Positions 1-6,940 of a DNA stretch of 10,265 nucleotides are shown piece by piece; position 1 is the first letter of the stretch, and each line of letters begins with the position of its first letter. The position numbers were made by a program, and so were the translations under genes. Source of the stretch: UBA4655 sp964585575 (GTDB lineage: Bacteria > Planctomycetota > Planctomycetia > Pirellulales > UBA1268). The notes beneath the pieces are model-generated. The model was not told the origin of the DNA and did not search any database. It saw nothing but the letters and a program-made list of their open reading frames with translations. The DNA lies in NCBI GenBank assembly GCA_964585575.1, contig CAZPEM010000118.1, positions 1-10,265 on the forward strand. Reading direction: 5' to 3'.

Positions 1-165
1 TCGCAGGTTGTTCATGCAGCTCGTCCGCCGGGCCGCCTCGCGGGCCGACTGCACGGCCGGCAGCAGCAGGGCGACGAGCAGGACGACCACCGCCACGACG
101 ACGAGCAGCTCCACGAGCGTCATGCCGCGGCGATGCTTCCCGATCAGGAACGATGACTTTTCCAT
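1..165 (-). CDS. DUF1559-family protein with pilin-like N-terminus (partial)
   Basis: Only the first 55 codons are present; the gene runs off the left edge. A short basic leader ending in RRG is followed by MTLVELL, a type IV prepilin/pseudopilin peptidase motif with cleavage after Gly14 and Glu at +5 of the mature protein. A hydrophobic helix (residues 17-36) follows, then LLPAVQSAREAARR and a CMNNLR segment. This exact order is the hallmark of planctomycete DUF1559 proteins, which are usually 250-400 residues and are thought to be exported or surface-attached through the pseudopilin-like anchor. Their function is not established. The ATG at 165 is fixed as the start because an in-frame TGA lies four codons upstream. 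A GGAGGAGG stretch lies about 19 nt before it, too far for a standard SD. The gene lies downstream of a cobalamin riboswitch (509-755), so its expression probably depends on vitamin B12. Confidence 0.9.
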   Translation of the reverse strand, partial: MEKSSFLIGKHRRGMTLVELLVVVAVVVLLVALLLPAVQSAREAARRTSCMNNLR

Positions 166-239
166 GACGGCTTTTCACTGCACGCCTCCTCCCCGGCCTG
201 CGACCCGCGAATTCGCGACGGCGATCCGGAGCCGCGCAT
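144..239 (-). CDS. possible 31-codon leader ORF overlapping the DUF1559 start
   Basis: Within the leader between the riboswitch and the DUF1559 gene, a GGGGAGG stretch sits two bases before an ATG at 239. It opens a 31-codon frame whose TGA (144-146) lies 22 nt inside the DUF1559 gene in another frame. If translated, it could couple ribosome delivery to the DUF1559 ATG, which lacks a well-spaced SD of its own. The spacing is shorter than the usual 5-9 nt, and the peptide (rich in Ser, Gly and Arg) has no recognisable motif, so it may be a chance ORF in GC-rich DNA. Confidence 0.22.
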   Translation of the reverse strand: MRGSGSPSRIRGSQAGEEACSEKPSWKSHRS

Positions 240-255
240 GACCTCCCCAGGGGCA

Positions 256-270
256 CTCACCCCCGGTGAG
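256..270 (-). repeat. small hairpin in the DUF1559 leader
   Basis: A perfect 6-bp stem (CTCACC/GGTGAG) with a three-base loop lies just upstream, in the transcript, of the GGGGAGG stretch at about 241-248. The neighbouring C-rich bases could also pair with that purine stretch, giving two alternative folds. No U-run follows, so it is not an intrinsic terminator. A role in controlling translation is only a guess. Confidence 0.3.
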
Positions 271-508
271 GACATGGCCGAGGCCAACTCCAGGACCGAC
301 GAACAGCCTCCGCACGATGCCTCTCCATGCGAGGGCTTCGTCGTACGAGGGCTTCTCTTGACGAGGGTTCGCGCGGCGACGACCGGAAGGATGCTTGCAG
401 GAGCGCTTCCTGATTGATTGCAAACCGGCCGACCGACCATGCACGTCCAGGACGAGCCGATCGGAGCAACCGTGCCTGCCTTCCCGCCCGCGCAGGTCAG
501 CATGCTCT

Positions 509-755
509 CGTCACTGGTAGGTCTTCTGACTCCCAGGCTTGGAGGACTGCGTGCCTTCTCGGATCCGTCCGCCCGAGGGCGAATGGACCCAATGGCTCGA
601 TGCAGCCGTCCTTCGTTTCAACGGGGCCAAGGGGCCAAAGCCCGAAAGGCCTCGATGAAGACGCCTGGACACAGCGGCGGGGCCGTCCCGGAATCACACC
701 GGAGTTCCCTGTTTGCCGGCGGAAAGCAGCAGCATTCCTCCGGCCACCAGCGACA
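509..755 (-). promoter_or_regulatory. cobalamin (AdoCbl) riboswitch
   Basis: Read on the minus strand, the conserved parts of the cobalamin riboswitch core appear in the right order. They are AGGGAAC (704-710), GGTGTGATTCCGG (688-700), GCCCCGCCGCTGTG (670-683), GCCATTGGG (588-596), GAGAAGGC (553-560) and the B12 box AGTCAGAAGACCTACC (516-531). The outer P1 helix is a 10-bp pairing of 746-755 with 509-518 that includes two G-U pairs. A sigma70-type promoter ends about 8 nt before P1, so the aptamer sits at the very 5' end of the RNA. No hairpin with a U-run is obvious downstream, so control may be on translation or through a mechanism not visible here. The next gene on this strand is the DUF1559 gene at 165, about 340 nt away. 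Confidence 0.95.
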
Positions 756-762
756 TTGGCTG

Positions 763-790
763 AATGTAGGGATCAGAACGACCTTGTCAA
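763..790 (-). promoter_or_regulatory. sigma70-type promoter of the riboswitch transcript
   Basis: On the minus strand a perfect TTGACA -35 hexamer (785-790) is separated by 16 bp from TACATT (763-768), a 4/6 match to the -10 consensus. Transcription would be expected to start near 754-757. That is exactly where the P1 helix of the cobalamin riboswitch begins, which supports both calls. Confidence 0.75.
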
Positions 791-1202
791 GAACGCCATC
801 GCCCGCCGTGATTTCCGGCAGAGTTTCACAGCCGCGATCGACGGCTGGAAAGCTGTAGCGATTGTTCCGGTGATCGACGGCTCGACCCTGCGGCTTGTGA
901 GGTGCGCGACCACACATCCGTCACACGCGGAAGAGCCGTCAGTTTTTACGCGACACGCACCACAAGTCGTTTCGTGGAAAAAACTTGAACTCGCTCAAGG
1001 CGCTTTCCCTCGGCCGCCGATAGCCCCTCTGACCCCCGGGGCATCACTGTGCCCGTCGGGCAACCAGGGGGCGGCAGCAACCTGCAAGTTTTCGAGTCAC
1101 GGAAAGGCTCGACAGGCCTGTCGCAAAAACGTTCGTGGACCACAAGCCTCGGGGCGAGAGCCTCGCGACAAGAGATGCGAATCTCACACGTGATCCACAA
1201 GC
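791..1202. other. intergenic region, no gene seen
   Basis: This stretch separates the riboswitch promoter from the divergent Cys-rich protein gene. Open frames exist on both strands, but none has a plausible start with an SD, a recognisable motif or a natural end, and they read through as low-complexity Arg/Pro/Ala sequence. The region must contain the promoter of the gene at 1220, but no convincing -35/-10 pair was found. The only clear structure is a 14-bp perfect palindrome at 1110-1123. Confidence 0.6.
1110..1123. repeat. 14-bp perfect palindrome upstream of the Cys-rich gene
   Basis: CGACAGGCCTGTCG reads the same on both strands and lies 96 bp before the ATG of the Cys-rich secreted protein, followed by an A-tract. 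Its position and symmetry fit a dimeric regulator site or an RNA hairpin in the 5' leader. No matching regulator can be named from the sequence. Confidence 0.35.
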
Positions 1203-1210
1203 AAAGGAGA
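1203..1210 (+). promoter_or_regulatory. ribosome binding site of the Cys-rich protein
   Basis: AAAGGAGA lies 9 nt before the ATG at 1220. It fixes this start over the in-frame extension that stays open back to 1049, and the chosen start places a signal peptide at the N-terminus. Confidence 0.75.
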
Positions 1211-1219
1211 TGTGGCTCG

Positions 1220-1939
1220 ATGAAGCGTATGTTGTTCCTCGGTGCGCTGGTCCTCGGCGTTACCGTTTGTACCCAGTCCTTCGGTTTCGAAATCCTTCAC
1301 CGGATGGTCGGACACCACAAGGGCTGTGCTGATTCCTGCTGTGAGCCGGGTTGCGCCGCCGATAGCTGCGAGCCCGCGTGTGGTGCCAAGGCCTGCTGCG
1401 AGCCGGCGTGCGGTGCGGACGGCTGCTGCGAGCCCGCCTGCGGGGCGGACAGCTGCTGCTCGAAGGGTCACAAGAAGTGCGACCTCTTCGGTGGCATCAA
1501 GGGTCTGTTCCACCATGCCAAGGGCAAGCTTCACGCTCTGAAGCACCACTCGAGCTGCTCGACTTGCTGCGAGCCGGCCTGCGGTGCTGAAGGCTGCTGC
1601 GAACCCGCCTGCGGTGCCGAGCCCGCTTGCGGTGCTGAAGGCTGCTGCGAGCCGGCCTGCGGTGCCGAAGGCTGCTGCACGAAGGGTTGCGGCAAGAAGC
1701 ACTGCACGCCGATCCTGGACCTCCTCCGCGCGATTCATCACGCGAAGAAGAGCCACGGGTGCACGAGCTGCTGCGAGCCCGCCTGCGGTGCCGAGCCCGG
1801 CTGCGGCTGCGAGCCGGCCTGCGGTGCGGATCCGGCCTGCTCCGCCGGCGTCGCGAAGCCGACGCCGGACATGGCGGCGAAGAAGCAGTCGAATGGCCGC
1901 GTGATCGCGGTCAGCAGCAGGGCCTCGGCGACCAAGTGA
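1220..1939 (+). CDS. secreted cysteine-rich repeat protein
   Basis: This 239-residue protein has a Sec-type signal peptide (residues 1 to about 22: MKRM, hydrophobic core, end near SFG-FE). The rest holds 38 cysteines in three blocks (residues 36-80, 113-156, 181-209), built mostly from a ten-residue unit CCEPACGA(D/E)G. The core EPACGA occurs nine times exactly, plus variants. Each block is preceded by a related His/Lys-rich, partly amphipathic segment: FEILHRMVGHHKG at 23-35, residues 87-112 with HHAKGKLHALKHH, and residues 162-180 with LRAIHHAKKSHG. A short Cys-free tail (211-239) ends the protein. Paired Cys next to His suggests either dense disulfide cross-linking in the cell envelope or metal binding; the sequence does not decide between them. 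Similar Cys-rich secreted proteins occur in Planctomycetes but have no assigned function. It is monocistronic, with its own RBS and a strong terminator. Confidence 0.88.
   Translation: MKRMLFLGALVLGVTVCTQSFGFEILHRMVGHHKGCADSCCEPGCAADSCEPACGAKACCEPACGADGCCEPACGADSCCSKGHKKCDLFGGIKGLFHHAKGKLHALKHHSSCSTCCEPACGAEGCCEPACGAEPACGAEGCCEPACGAEGCCTKGCGKKHCTPILDLLRAIHHAKKSHGCTSCCEPACGAEPGCGCEPACGADPACSAGVAKPTPDMAAKKQSNGRVIAVSSRASATK
1325..1846 (+). repeat. 30-bp coding tandem repeats (CCEPACGA unit) in three blocks
   Basis: In-frame repeats encode the CCEPACGA(D/E)G unit in three clusters at 1325-1459, 1556-1687 and 1760-1846. Copies differ at synonymous third positions (for example GAGCCG, GAGCCC, GAACCC), so the array is not freshly duplicated, and the amino-acid pattern is better kept than the DNA. 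Such arrays can gain or lose units by slippage or recombination. Confidence 0.85.
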
Positions 1940-1992
1940 GGTTTCTGATCGGTCGATAGCGGAAAGTCTGTTGCCCGACTTCGGCCAGTGAG

Positions 1993-2029
1993 CTCCGCCC
2001 GGGACCAAAAGTCCCGGGCGGAGTTTTTT
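1993..2029 (+). terminator. intrinsic (Rho-independent) terminator
   Basis: A perfect 13-bp GC-rich stem (CTCCGCCCGGGAC at 1993-2005, complement at 2011-2023) with a five-base CAAAA loop is followed by six T (2024-2029). It lies 53 nt after the stop of the Cys-rich protein gene and ends that unit on the plus strand. Confidence 0.95.
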
Positions 2030-2115
2030 CGTGCCCGATGCGGAAGTCGTGGGAGCCGACCGCGGGGTTCCCGACGACCACGACGCGTCGCCGGAAACTC
2101 GCCCGGGGCATCGGC

Positions 2116-2121
2116 TACGAT
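2116..2121 (+). promoter_or_regulatory. possible -10 element before the amidotransferase
   Basis: TACGAT matches 4 of 6 bases of the -10 consensus and lies 38 nt before the ATG at 2160, downstream of a terminator, where a promoter is expected. No good -35 hexamer lies at the proper distance, so support is weak. Confidence 0.22.
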
Positions 2122-2159
2122 GATCCCCTTGGGCGGTCAGGCCCCGCGGATTGAATGCC

Positions 2160-2864
2160 ATGAAGCCGCTCGCCATTTTTCGCTATTCGCCCACGGAAGG
2201 CCCGGGCTACTTCGCGGAGTGCATGGACGCTCGCGGCGTGCCGTGGCGGCTGGTGGCCGTGGACCGCGGCGACCCCCTCCCCGCGTCGCCGGAGGCCTAC
2301 TCGGGTCTCGTCTGCATGGGCGGCCCCATGAGCGTCAACCACGACCTGCCCTGGATCGCGCCGATGCTGTCGCTCATCCGCGAGGCCGTAGATACCGGCA
2401 TCCCGGTGCTGGGCCACTGCCTGGGAGGGCAGCTCATGTCCAAAGCCCTCGGCGGCGTCGTGACCCGCAATCCGCTCAAGGAGATCGGCTGGGGCCGGAT
2501 CACCGTGGATGCAAACCCCGTGGCACGGCACTGGTTCGGCGACGTGACCGCGTTCGACTCGTTCCACTGGCACGGCGAAACCTTCTCGCTGCCGCCCGGG
2601 GCCACCCGCATCATGTCCAGCGGCTTCTGCGGCAACCAGGGATTCGCGATCGGTCCCCACCTGGGCATGCAGTGCCACGTGGAGATGACCCGCGCGATGA
2701 TCGAAACCTGGTGCGACGATGGCGAGCGTGAAATCGCCGCCAGCCCCGGTCCGGCGGTGCAGCTCACGGCCGAAATCCGCGGCCGGATCCGGGAGAACCT
2801 CGCCCCGCTGCACCGCGTGGCCGAGCGGCTGTACGACCGCTGGCTGGAAGGGTTGAAGGGCTGA
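2160..2864 (+). CDS. class I glutamine amidotransferase (GMP-synthase-like)
   Basis: This 234-residue cytoplasmic protein has the class I glutamine amidotransferase fold. GGPMSVN (54-60) forms the oxyanion-strand region. GHCLGGQ (85-91) carries the nucleophile Cys87, and H173 and E175 in CHVEM (172-176) complete the Cys-His-Glu triad. SFHWHGETF (134-142) is the strand seen in the stand-alone GMP-synthase-like subfamily. The family hydrolyses glutamine, or a gamma-glutamyl compound, to release ammonia for a partner synthase or to degrade the substrate. No synthase domain is fused and none is adjacent, so the acceptor is unknown and a gamma-glutamyl hydrolase role is equally possible. The ATG at 2160 is preferred over an in-frame TTG three codons earlier; neither has an SD. 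The gene ends 10 nt before the assembly gap, converging on the ABC transporter operon. Confidence 0.9.
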   Translation: MKPLAIFRYSPTEGPGYFAECMDARGVPWRLVAVDRGDPLPASPEAYSGLVCMGGPMSVNHDLPWIAPMLSLIREAVDTGIPVLGHCLGGQLMSKALGGVVTRNPLKEIGWGRITVDANPVARHWFGDVTAFDSFHWHGETFSLPPGATRIMSSGFCGNQGFAIGPHLGMQCHVEMTRAMIETWCDDGEREIAASPGPAVQLTAEIRGRIRENLAPLHRVAERLYDRWLEGLKG

Positions 2865-2874
2865 CCGGCGGCCG

Positions 2875-2974
2875 NNNNNNNNNNNNNNNNNNNNNNNNNN
2901 NNNNNNNNNNNNNNNNNNNNNNNNNNNNNNNNNNNNNNNNNNNNNNNNNNNNNNNNNNNNNNNNNNNNNNNNNN
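2875..2974. other. assembly gap (100 N)
   Basis: Exactly 100 Ns, a length often used for gaps of unknown size. The gap removes the C-terminus of the ABC ATPase on the right, and any terminators or extra gene between two converging genes. The join between the two flanking contigs is not proven by the sequence. Confidence 0.99.
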
Positions 2975-3603
2975 ACGTGGCCCGCCGCCCGCGCGACGAG
3001 CGAGTGATCGTGGCTGACGACCACCATCGTCTGGCCGCCCCGCGCGAGCTCCGCGATCACCTCCACCACTTCCCTCGACATCGCCGGGTCGAGGGCGCTC
3101 GTCGGCTCGTCGAAGAGCATCACCCTCGGGCCCATCGCCAGCGCCCTGGCGATTGCGACCCGCTGCTGCTGCCCACCGGAGAGCGTCACCGGCCGGGCCG
3201 ACTCGAACCCCTGCATGCCGACCCGCGACAGCAACGACGCCGCAAGATCGGCGGCGTCGGCCCGCGACCGTCCGAGCACGACCCTCGGCGCGAGCATGAC
3301 GTTCTCGAGCACCGAGAGGTGCGGAAACAGGTTGAACTGCTGGAACACCATGCCGACGTCCCGGCGGAGCCCCACGAGGTCGCCGGCCCGCCTCGCCGTG
3401 CCCGACGAGAGAACGTGGCCGGCGATGAGGATCTCGCCCGAGTCGAACGGCTCGAGGGCGTTCAGGCACCGCAGGAGCGTGCTCTTCCCGCCCCCCGAGG
3501 GGCCGACGATCGCGGTCACCTCCCCCTCGCGAACCTCGAGATCGACGTCGGCGAGCGCCGTGACGCCGCCGCGGAGCTTTCTCACCGCACGCACGCTGAT
3601 CAC
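2975..3603 (-). CDS. polar amino-acid ABC transporter ATP-binding protein (C-terminus in gap)
   Basis: The first 209 codons of an ABC ATPase of the polar amino-acid (GlnQ/HisP-like) type are present. All nucleotide-binding elements are visible: Walker A GPSGGGKST (34-42), Q-loop FQQF with Gln88 or Gln89 (87-90), signature LSGGQQQ (141-147), Walker B VMLFDEP (161-167), D-loop SALD (169-172) and the H-loop SHDH with His198. The family is usually about 240-250 residues, so some 30-40 C-terminal residues are lost in the gap. It would power import through the fused binding-protein/permease encoded just upstream. The GTG start at 3603 overlaps the TGA of that gene (GTGA) and has GGGAGG (3611-3616) 7 nt before it, indicating translational coupling. 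The substrate is probably a polar amino acid, but the exact one cannot be read from the sequence. Confidence 0.93.
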
Positions 3604-5144
3604 GGGGTCGCCTCCCGTCCGTGCTCGAACCGCCGCGACAGGATCGACAGCGGCCAGCTCATCAGGAGGTAGAGCATGGCCGTGATCGCGGCCAGTTCCA
3701 CGATCCGACCGGTCGTGAGCGCGAGCACGCTGTATCGCTTCGTCAGCTCCATGACCGTGATCACCGAGCAGACGCTCGTGTCCTTGAACAGCGCGATGAA
3801 GTCGCTCGTCACCGGCGGCAGCACGAGCCGGACGGCTTGCGGCACGACGACCCGCGAGAGCGCCTGCCACTTCGTCATGCCGAGCGACAGCGCGGCCTCC
3901 AACTGCCCGATGGGAACGGCCTTGAGCCCCGCCCGGTAGATCTCCGACTCGTACGCCGAGTAGTTGATCGCCAGCCCCGCGACGGCCGCGACGATCGCCG
4001 GCAGGGCCAGCCCCACCTTCGGCAGCAGGAAGAAGATCGCGTAGAGCTGCAGCATGAGCGGCGTCCCGCGGACGATCTCGACGTAGCAAACGAGCAGCGG
4101 CCGCAGCCACGCCGGGCCATAAAGCCTGCCGACGGCGATCGCGAGGCCGATCACGATCGCCAGCGGCATCGACAGGCAGGAGAGCAGCACCGTCATGGCG
4201 GCGCTCTTCAGGAGCATCGGCAGCGTCGAGACGATCACCTCGGCAAGGGGCGGCCGCGGGGCCGGGCGGATATCTTCCGATGTTCGCAGGAGCAGCTCCT
4301 GCTGGCGGCCCGCCATGTCCCAGCGGTCGTAGAGCCGCTTGAGCCGGCCTTCGGCGAGCAGCGACGAGATCGCCTCGTCGATCGCGTCGGAGAGGCGGGG
4401 CGTGTCGCGGGCGGTGAGGATCGTGTAGAAGCCGCCGTCGAAGGGCCGCCCGGCGGGCCGCAGGCCCGCGAAGCGATCGGCGTAGAACGTGGCGATGCAG
4501 TCGTCCTGGACCGTCGCGTCGAGCACGCGGCCCGCCACCTGCTCCATCGCGTCGATCGTGCCGTCGTATCCGATGCATTCGACCGCGAGCCCCTGCCGCG
4601 TGCGGATCGCGATCTCCGCGGCCGATCCCGTCAGCACCCCCACCTTCCAGTCGCCCCGCGGCCCGGGGCGGGCGAGGTCGTCGAGCGACCGGATCGGAGA
4701 GTCGCGGGCGACGATCAGCTGCAGCGCGTAGGCGTAGTAGGGCCGGGAACAGCGGTAATCCCGCCGGCGCTGGGGCGTCAGTTCGATGCCGTTGATGACG
4801 CAGTCGGCCGACCGACCGAGCAGGAGCGGCAGCCGGTCCCACTGCCCCTGCTGAAACCTCGCCCGGATCGTGCAGCCGTGCTTCCGGCCGATCTCCTCGG
4901 CCAGGAGTTCCGCCAGATCGACCTCGAAGCCCGCGAGGCGGCCGCCGCGTTCCGGATCGGGATAGACGTGCGGCCCGCCCCCCTCCTGATCGGCGGCCCA
5001 GACGAGTTCGCCTTTCGCGATCACCGCGTCGAGTTCAGCCGCCACGGAGCGGCCCGTGCAGCCGACGGCTGCCACGACGGCACAGGCCACCGCTGCCCGC
5101 ACCCACGAGGCCGTTCCCGACCCACGACCCGCGGCATGTCCCAT
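3600..5144 (-). CDS. amino-acid ABC transporter, fused substrate-binding protein and permease
   Basis: A 514-residue fusion. Residues 1 to about 37 form a signal sequence, with possible signal peptidase I cleavage after SVAA (34-37). Cys29 in VGC is a poor lipobox, so lipid anchoring is less likely. Residues about 38-285 are a family-3 solute-binding domain (ELDAVIAKGEL start, GFEVDLAELLAEEIG at 72-86, RSLDDL at 152-157, ending near LYDRWD). Residues about 300-505 are a HisM/GlnP-type permease with several membrane helices (about 310-340, 345-375, 378-397, 485-503). It includes the EIVRGTPLMLQL segment (356-367) and the cytoplasmic EAA loop (416-437), which docks the ATPase. Such binding-protein/permease fusions are known in the amino-acid ABC importer family. 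The ATG at 5144 is set by GGGAGG (5151-5156) 6 nt upstream and shares one base with the stop of the preceding GTPase gene (TGATG). The stop overlaps the ATPase start. Confidence 0.93.
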   Translation of the reverse strand: MGHAAGRGSGTASWVRAAVACAVVAAVGCTGRSVAAELDAVIAKGELVWAADQEGGGPHVYPDPERGGRLAGFEVDLAELLAEEIGRKHGCTIRARFQQGQWDRLPLLLGRSADCVINGIELTPQRRRDYRCSRPYYAYALQLIVARDSPIRSLDDLARPGPRGDWKVGVLTGSAAEIAIRTRQGLAVECIGYDGTIDAMEQVAGRVLDATVQDDCIATFYADRFAGLRPAGRPFDGGFYTILTARDTPRLSDAIDEAISSLLAEGRLKRLYDRWDMAGRQQELLLRTSEDIRPAPRPPLAEVIVSTLPMLLKSAAMTVLLSCLSMPLAIVIGLAIAVGRLYGPAWLRPLLVCYVEIVRGTPLMLQLYAIFFLLPKVGLALPAIVAAVAGLAINYSAYESEIYRAGLKAVPIGQLEAALSLGMTKWQALSRVVVPQAVRLVLPPVTSDFIALFKDTSVCSVITVMELTKRYSVLALTTGRIVELAAITAMLYLLMSWPLSILSRRFEHGREATP

Positions 5145-6940
5145 CAACCGCCTCCCTGCTCCGATGTCGGCCGCGTCAGCCGGCCGAGCGACGACGCCGG
5201 ATCCGGGATCGCCATGGTGAGCGAAGCCGCGTCGGCCGTCAGGCGGTCCGCCTCCGCGACGAATTCCGCAGCCCGTCCGGCCGCATCGGCGAAGTCGGCG
5301 ATCGCCGGATCCGCGCACCTCGACTCGGGCAGTTGCGCCAGAAGCGAAGCGACTTCCCGGTCGAGTCCGCGACGGACCACGGCCACGACGAGCCAGCGGA
5401 GCGCGAGGCCGCAGACGGCGACCCAGAAGAGCGACTCCCAGAGAAAACCGCCGGTGTCGGTCGGCAACCCCTTCCAGAGCCGGTCGTGAAAAAAGCTCCA
5501 GCCGGCGCGGAAGAGCACCACGACGAGCAGGCCGCCGAAGACCGCCTCGCACGCCAGGTGAAGCAGCCTCGAGGAGGGCCGGTCTCGCCGTGAGGACGAG
5601 AGCGACTCCACGCCACGCGAAAGCCACCCGGCCGTTCGCGACTGCACCTCCCGGGCGACCACGGCCGACTGTTCTTCCGAAAGCCGTCCGCGTCCGACGA
5701 GCGGCTCCGCGATCGCGGCGCGGGCCGCGAGGCCGACGAGGATGCTCCGCGACTGCTCGATCTCCGACGCCGGGATGCCGGCATCGGCGATCGCGTCAGC
5801 GTCGCGAACCGGCCAGAACCTGGCCACCGCCGCGACGCCATGAAGAAACGCCGCAAATGGTCCCCCCTGCCAGGAATCGACGGTCTCGGCGACGATCCGC
5901 CGCCGCCAGGCGGCCCCCGACGCCGCGAGCCGTCGCTGCAGGCCGGTGCCGAGCACCGACTCGAGCCGCGCCCGCTCGCGGGCGACCCCGCGGAGAAGCT
6001 CTTCCGCCGGCCGGCGGACGCCAGAGAGCGACGAAGCCGCCTGCCTGAAGAACCACTGCGCGAGATCCCCCGCGCCCGTCCTCCGCACGCGACGCGCCGC
6101 CCGGCCGGCGAGTTCCGTGCGGATCGACGAGAGCAAGGCCGCGAATCCCTCGTCGGGCGGCAACCCCGCGGCCGTCCGACGGATCGCCTCCACGCCATCG
6201 ACGCGATGAATGACCGGAACGTCGAACCCATGCCGCTCGAGCTCCCGCCGCCAGTCGTCGCGGATGTCGAAGTCTCGCGAGGCGTGGGTCTGCACGAAAA
6301 GCACCGGCCTGCCCGGAGCGAATTCCACGATCTCGCGGGCGACCGCCCAGGAGCGGTACTTCTGCGCGGTCGACACGACGAGGAGCACGTCGCACTCCGG
6401 GAGCACCTGCTCGAGCAGATCGCGGTTGCGGTTGGCATCGTCGGTCGCGGCATGATCCTGGCCCTGCGTGTCGGGGTCGGGGCAGTCGACGAGCACGATC
6501 TCGGCGACCGCCGCCGAATCACTCCGCACGAGCCTCGCTCCCCAGCGATCGATCGGGAGCCAGCCGCAGTCGACCTGCGGCCCCGCGACCACGACCGGCC
6601 TCGTCGTGGTGGGCCGTGCGACGTCTCCCGCCGCGGTCACCTCGCCGCCGGCGACCGCGTTGACGAGCGTGCTCTTGCCGGTGCCCGTTCCGCCGAGGAC
6701 GCCGACGACGAGCACTCGGGCAAGCTCGCCGCGGACCGCCGCGAGCCTCGGCCCCACGCCGTCCCATTCCTCCTGGATCCGCCGGGCCGGGGGCCACTGC
6801 GGGAGCGACCGCGCCCAGCGGTCGACCGAGCCGACGAACGCGTCGAAGGCGAGCAGCTGATCGGGCGACACGTCGTCACCCGCTCGGTGAGCGGCTGCCG
6901 GATCGTTGGTATCGCCGACATCCGTGTTCAATCGGTTCAC
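5144..6940 (-). CDS. dynamin-like membrane GTPase, second of a pair
   Basis: A 598-residue P-loop GTPase. The G1 motif GGTGTGKST is at 83-91, a Thr-rich switch I region (RPTTTRP) at 109-115 and the G3 element DCPD at 152-155, where Asp replaces the usual Gly of DxxG. An STAQKY motif (190-195) follows. The G4 position (VQTHAS, 216-221) lacks the normal NKxD. A long helical region follows. Two hydrophobic segments (about 460-484 and 503-524) near the C-terminus form a probable membrane hairpin, then a helical tail. This order (G domain, helical stalk, membrane segment, helix) is that of bacterial dynamin-like proteins, which bind and remodel the inner membrane. Annotation pipelines may call it a generic '50S ribosome-binding GTPase'. 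The GTG start at 6940 overlaps the stop of the upstream paralogue (GTGA) and has GGAGGT (6946-6951) 5 nt before it. The precise role and nucleotide specificity are unknown. Confidence 0.8.
   Translation of the reverse strand: MNRLNTDVGDTNDPAAAHRAGDDVSPDQLLAFDAFVGSVDRWARSLPQWPPARRIQEEWDGVGPRLAAVRGELARVLVVGVLGGTGTGKSTLVNAVAGGEVTAAGDVARPTTTRPVVVAGPQVDCGWLPIDRWGARLVRSDSAAVAEIVLVDCPDPDTQGQDHAATDDANRNRDLLEQVLPECDVLLVVSTAQKYRSWAVAREIVEFAPGRPVLFVQTHASRDFDIRDDWRRELERHGFDVPVIHRVDGVEAIRRTAAGLPPDEGFAALLSSIRTELAGRAARRVRRTGAGDLAQWFFRQAASSLSGVRRPAEELLRGVARERARLESVLGTGLQRRLAASGAAWRRRIVAETVDSWQGGPFAAFLHGVAAVARFWPVRDADAIADAGIPASEIEQSRSILVGLAARAAIAEPLVGRGRLSEEQSAVVAREVQSRTAGWLSRGVESLSSSRRDRPSSRLLHLACEAVFGGLLVVVLFRAGWSFFHDRLWKGLPTDTGGFLWESLFWVAVCGLALRWLVVAVVRRGLDREVASLLAQLPESRCADPAIADFADAAGRAAEFVAEADRLTADAASLTMAIPDPASSLGRLTRPTSEQGGG

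Noticed and set aside
414..1193. Long plus-strand frames (259 and 146 codons) across the left intergenic region
   Set aside because: They run antisense through the cobalamin riboswitch and its promoter, have no SD or recognisable domain, and their composition is that of GC-rich non-coding DNA.
1325..1846. CRISPR-like or minisatellite array
   Set aside because: The repeats are in-frame codons for CCEPACGA units without unique spacers of constant size, inside a signal-peptide-bearing gene.
1184..2176. 330-codon minus-strand frame opposite the Cys-rich gene
   Set aside because: It is Ala/Arg/Gly-rich, runs through the terminator at 1993-2029 and is explained as the antisense shadow of the repeat-containing gene.
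2160..3603. Functional link between the glutamine amidotransferase and the amino-acid importer
   Set aside because: The genes converge across an unresolved gap and share no operon. A common role in glutamine metabolism would be guesswork.
2764..4842. One long minus-strand frame that would fuse the ATPase to upstream sequence
   Set aside because: The part upstream of 3603 is out of frame with the permease and is Arg/Ala-rich shadow sequence. The GTG at 3603 with SD and GTGA overlap is the real start.
3621..5489. 622-codon plus-strand frame opposite the ABC transporter operon
   Set aside because: It is very rich in Arg, Asp and His with no motif. The opposite strand holds a fully recognisable binding-protein/permease gene.
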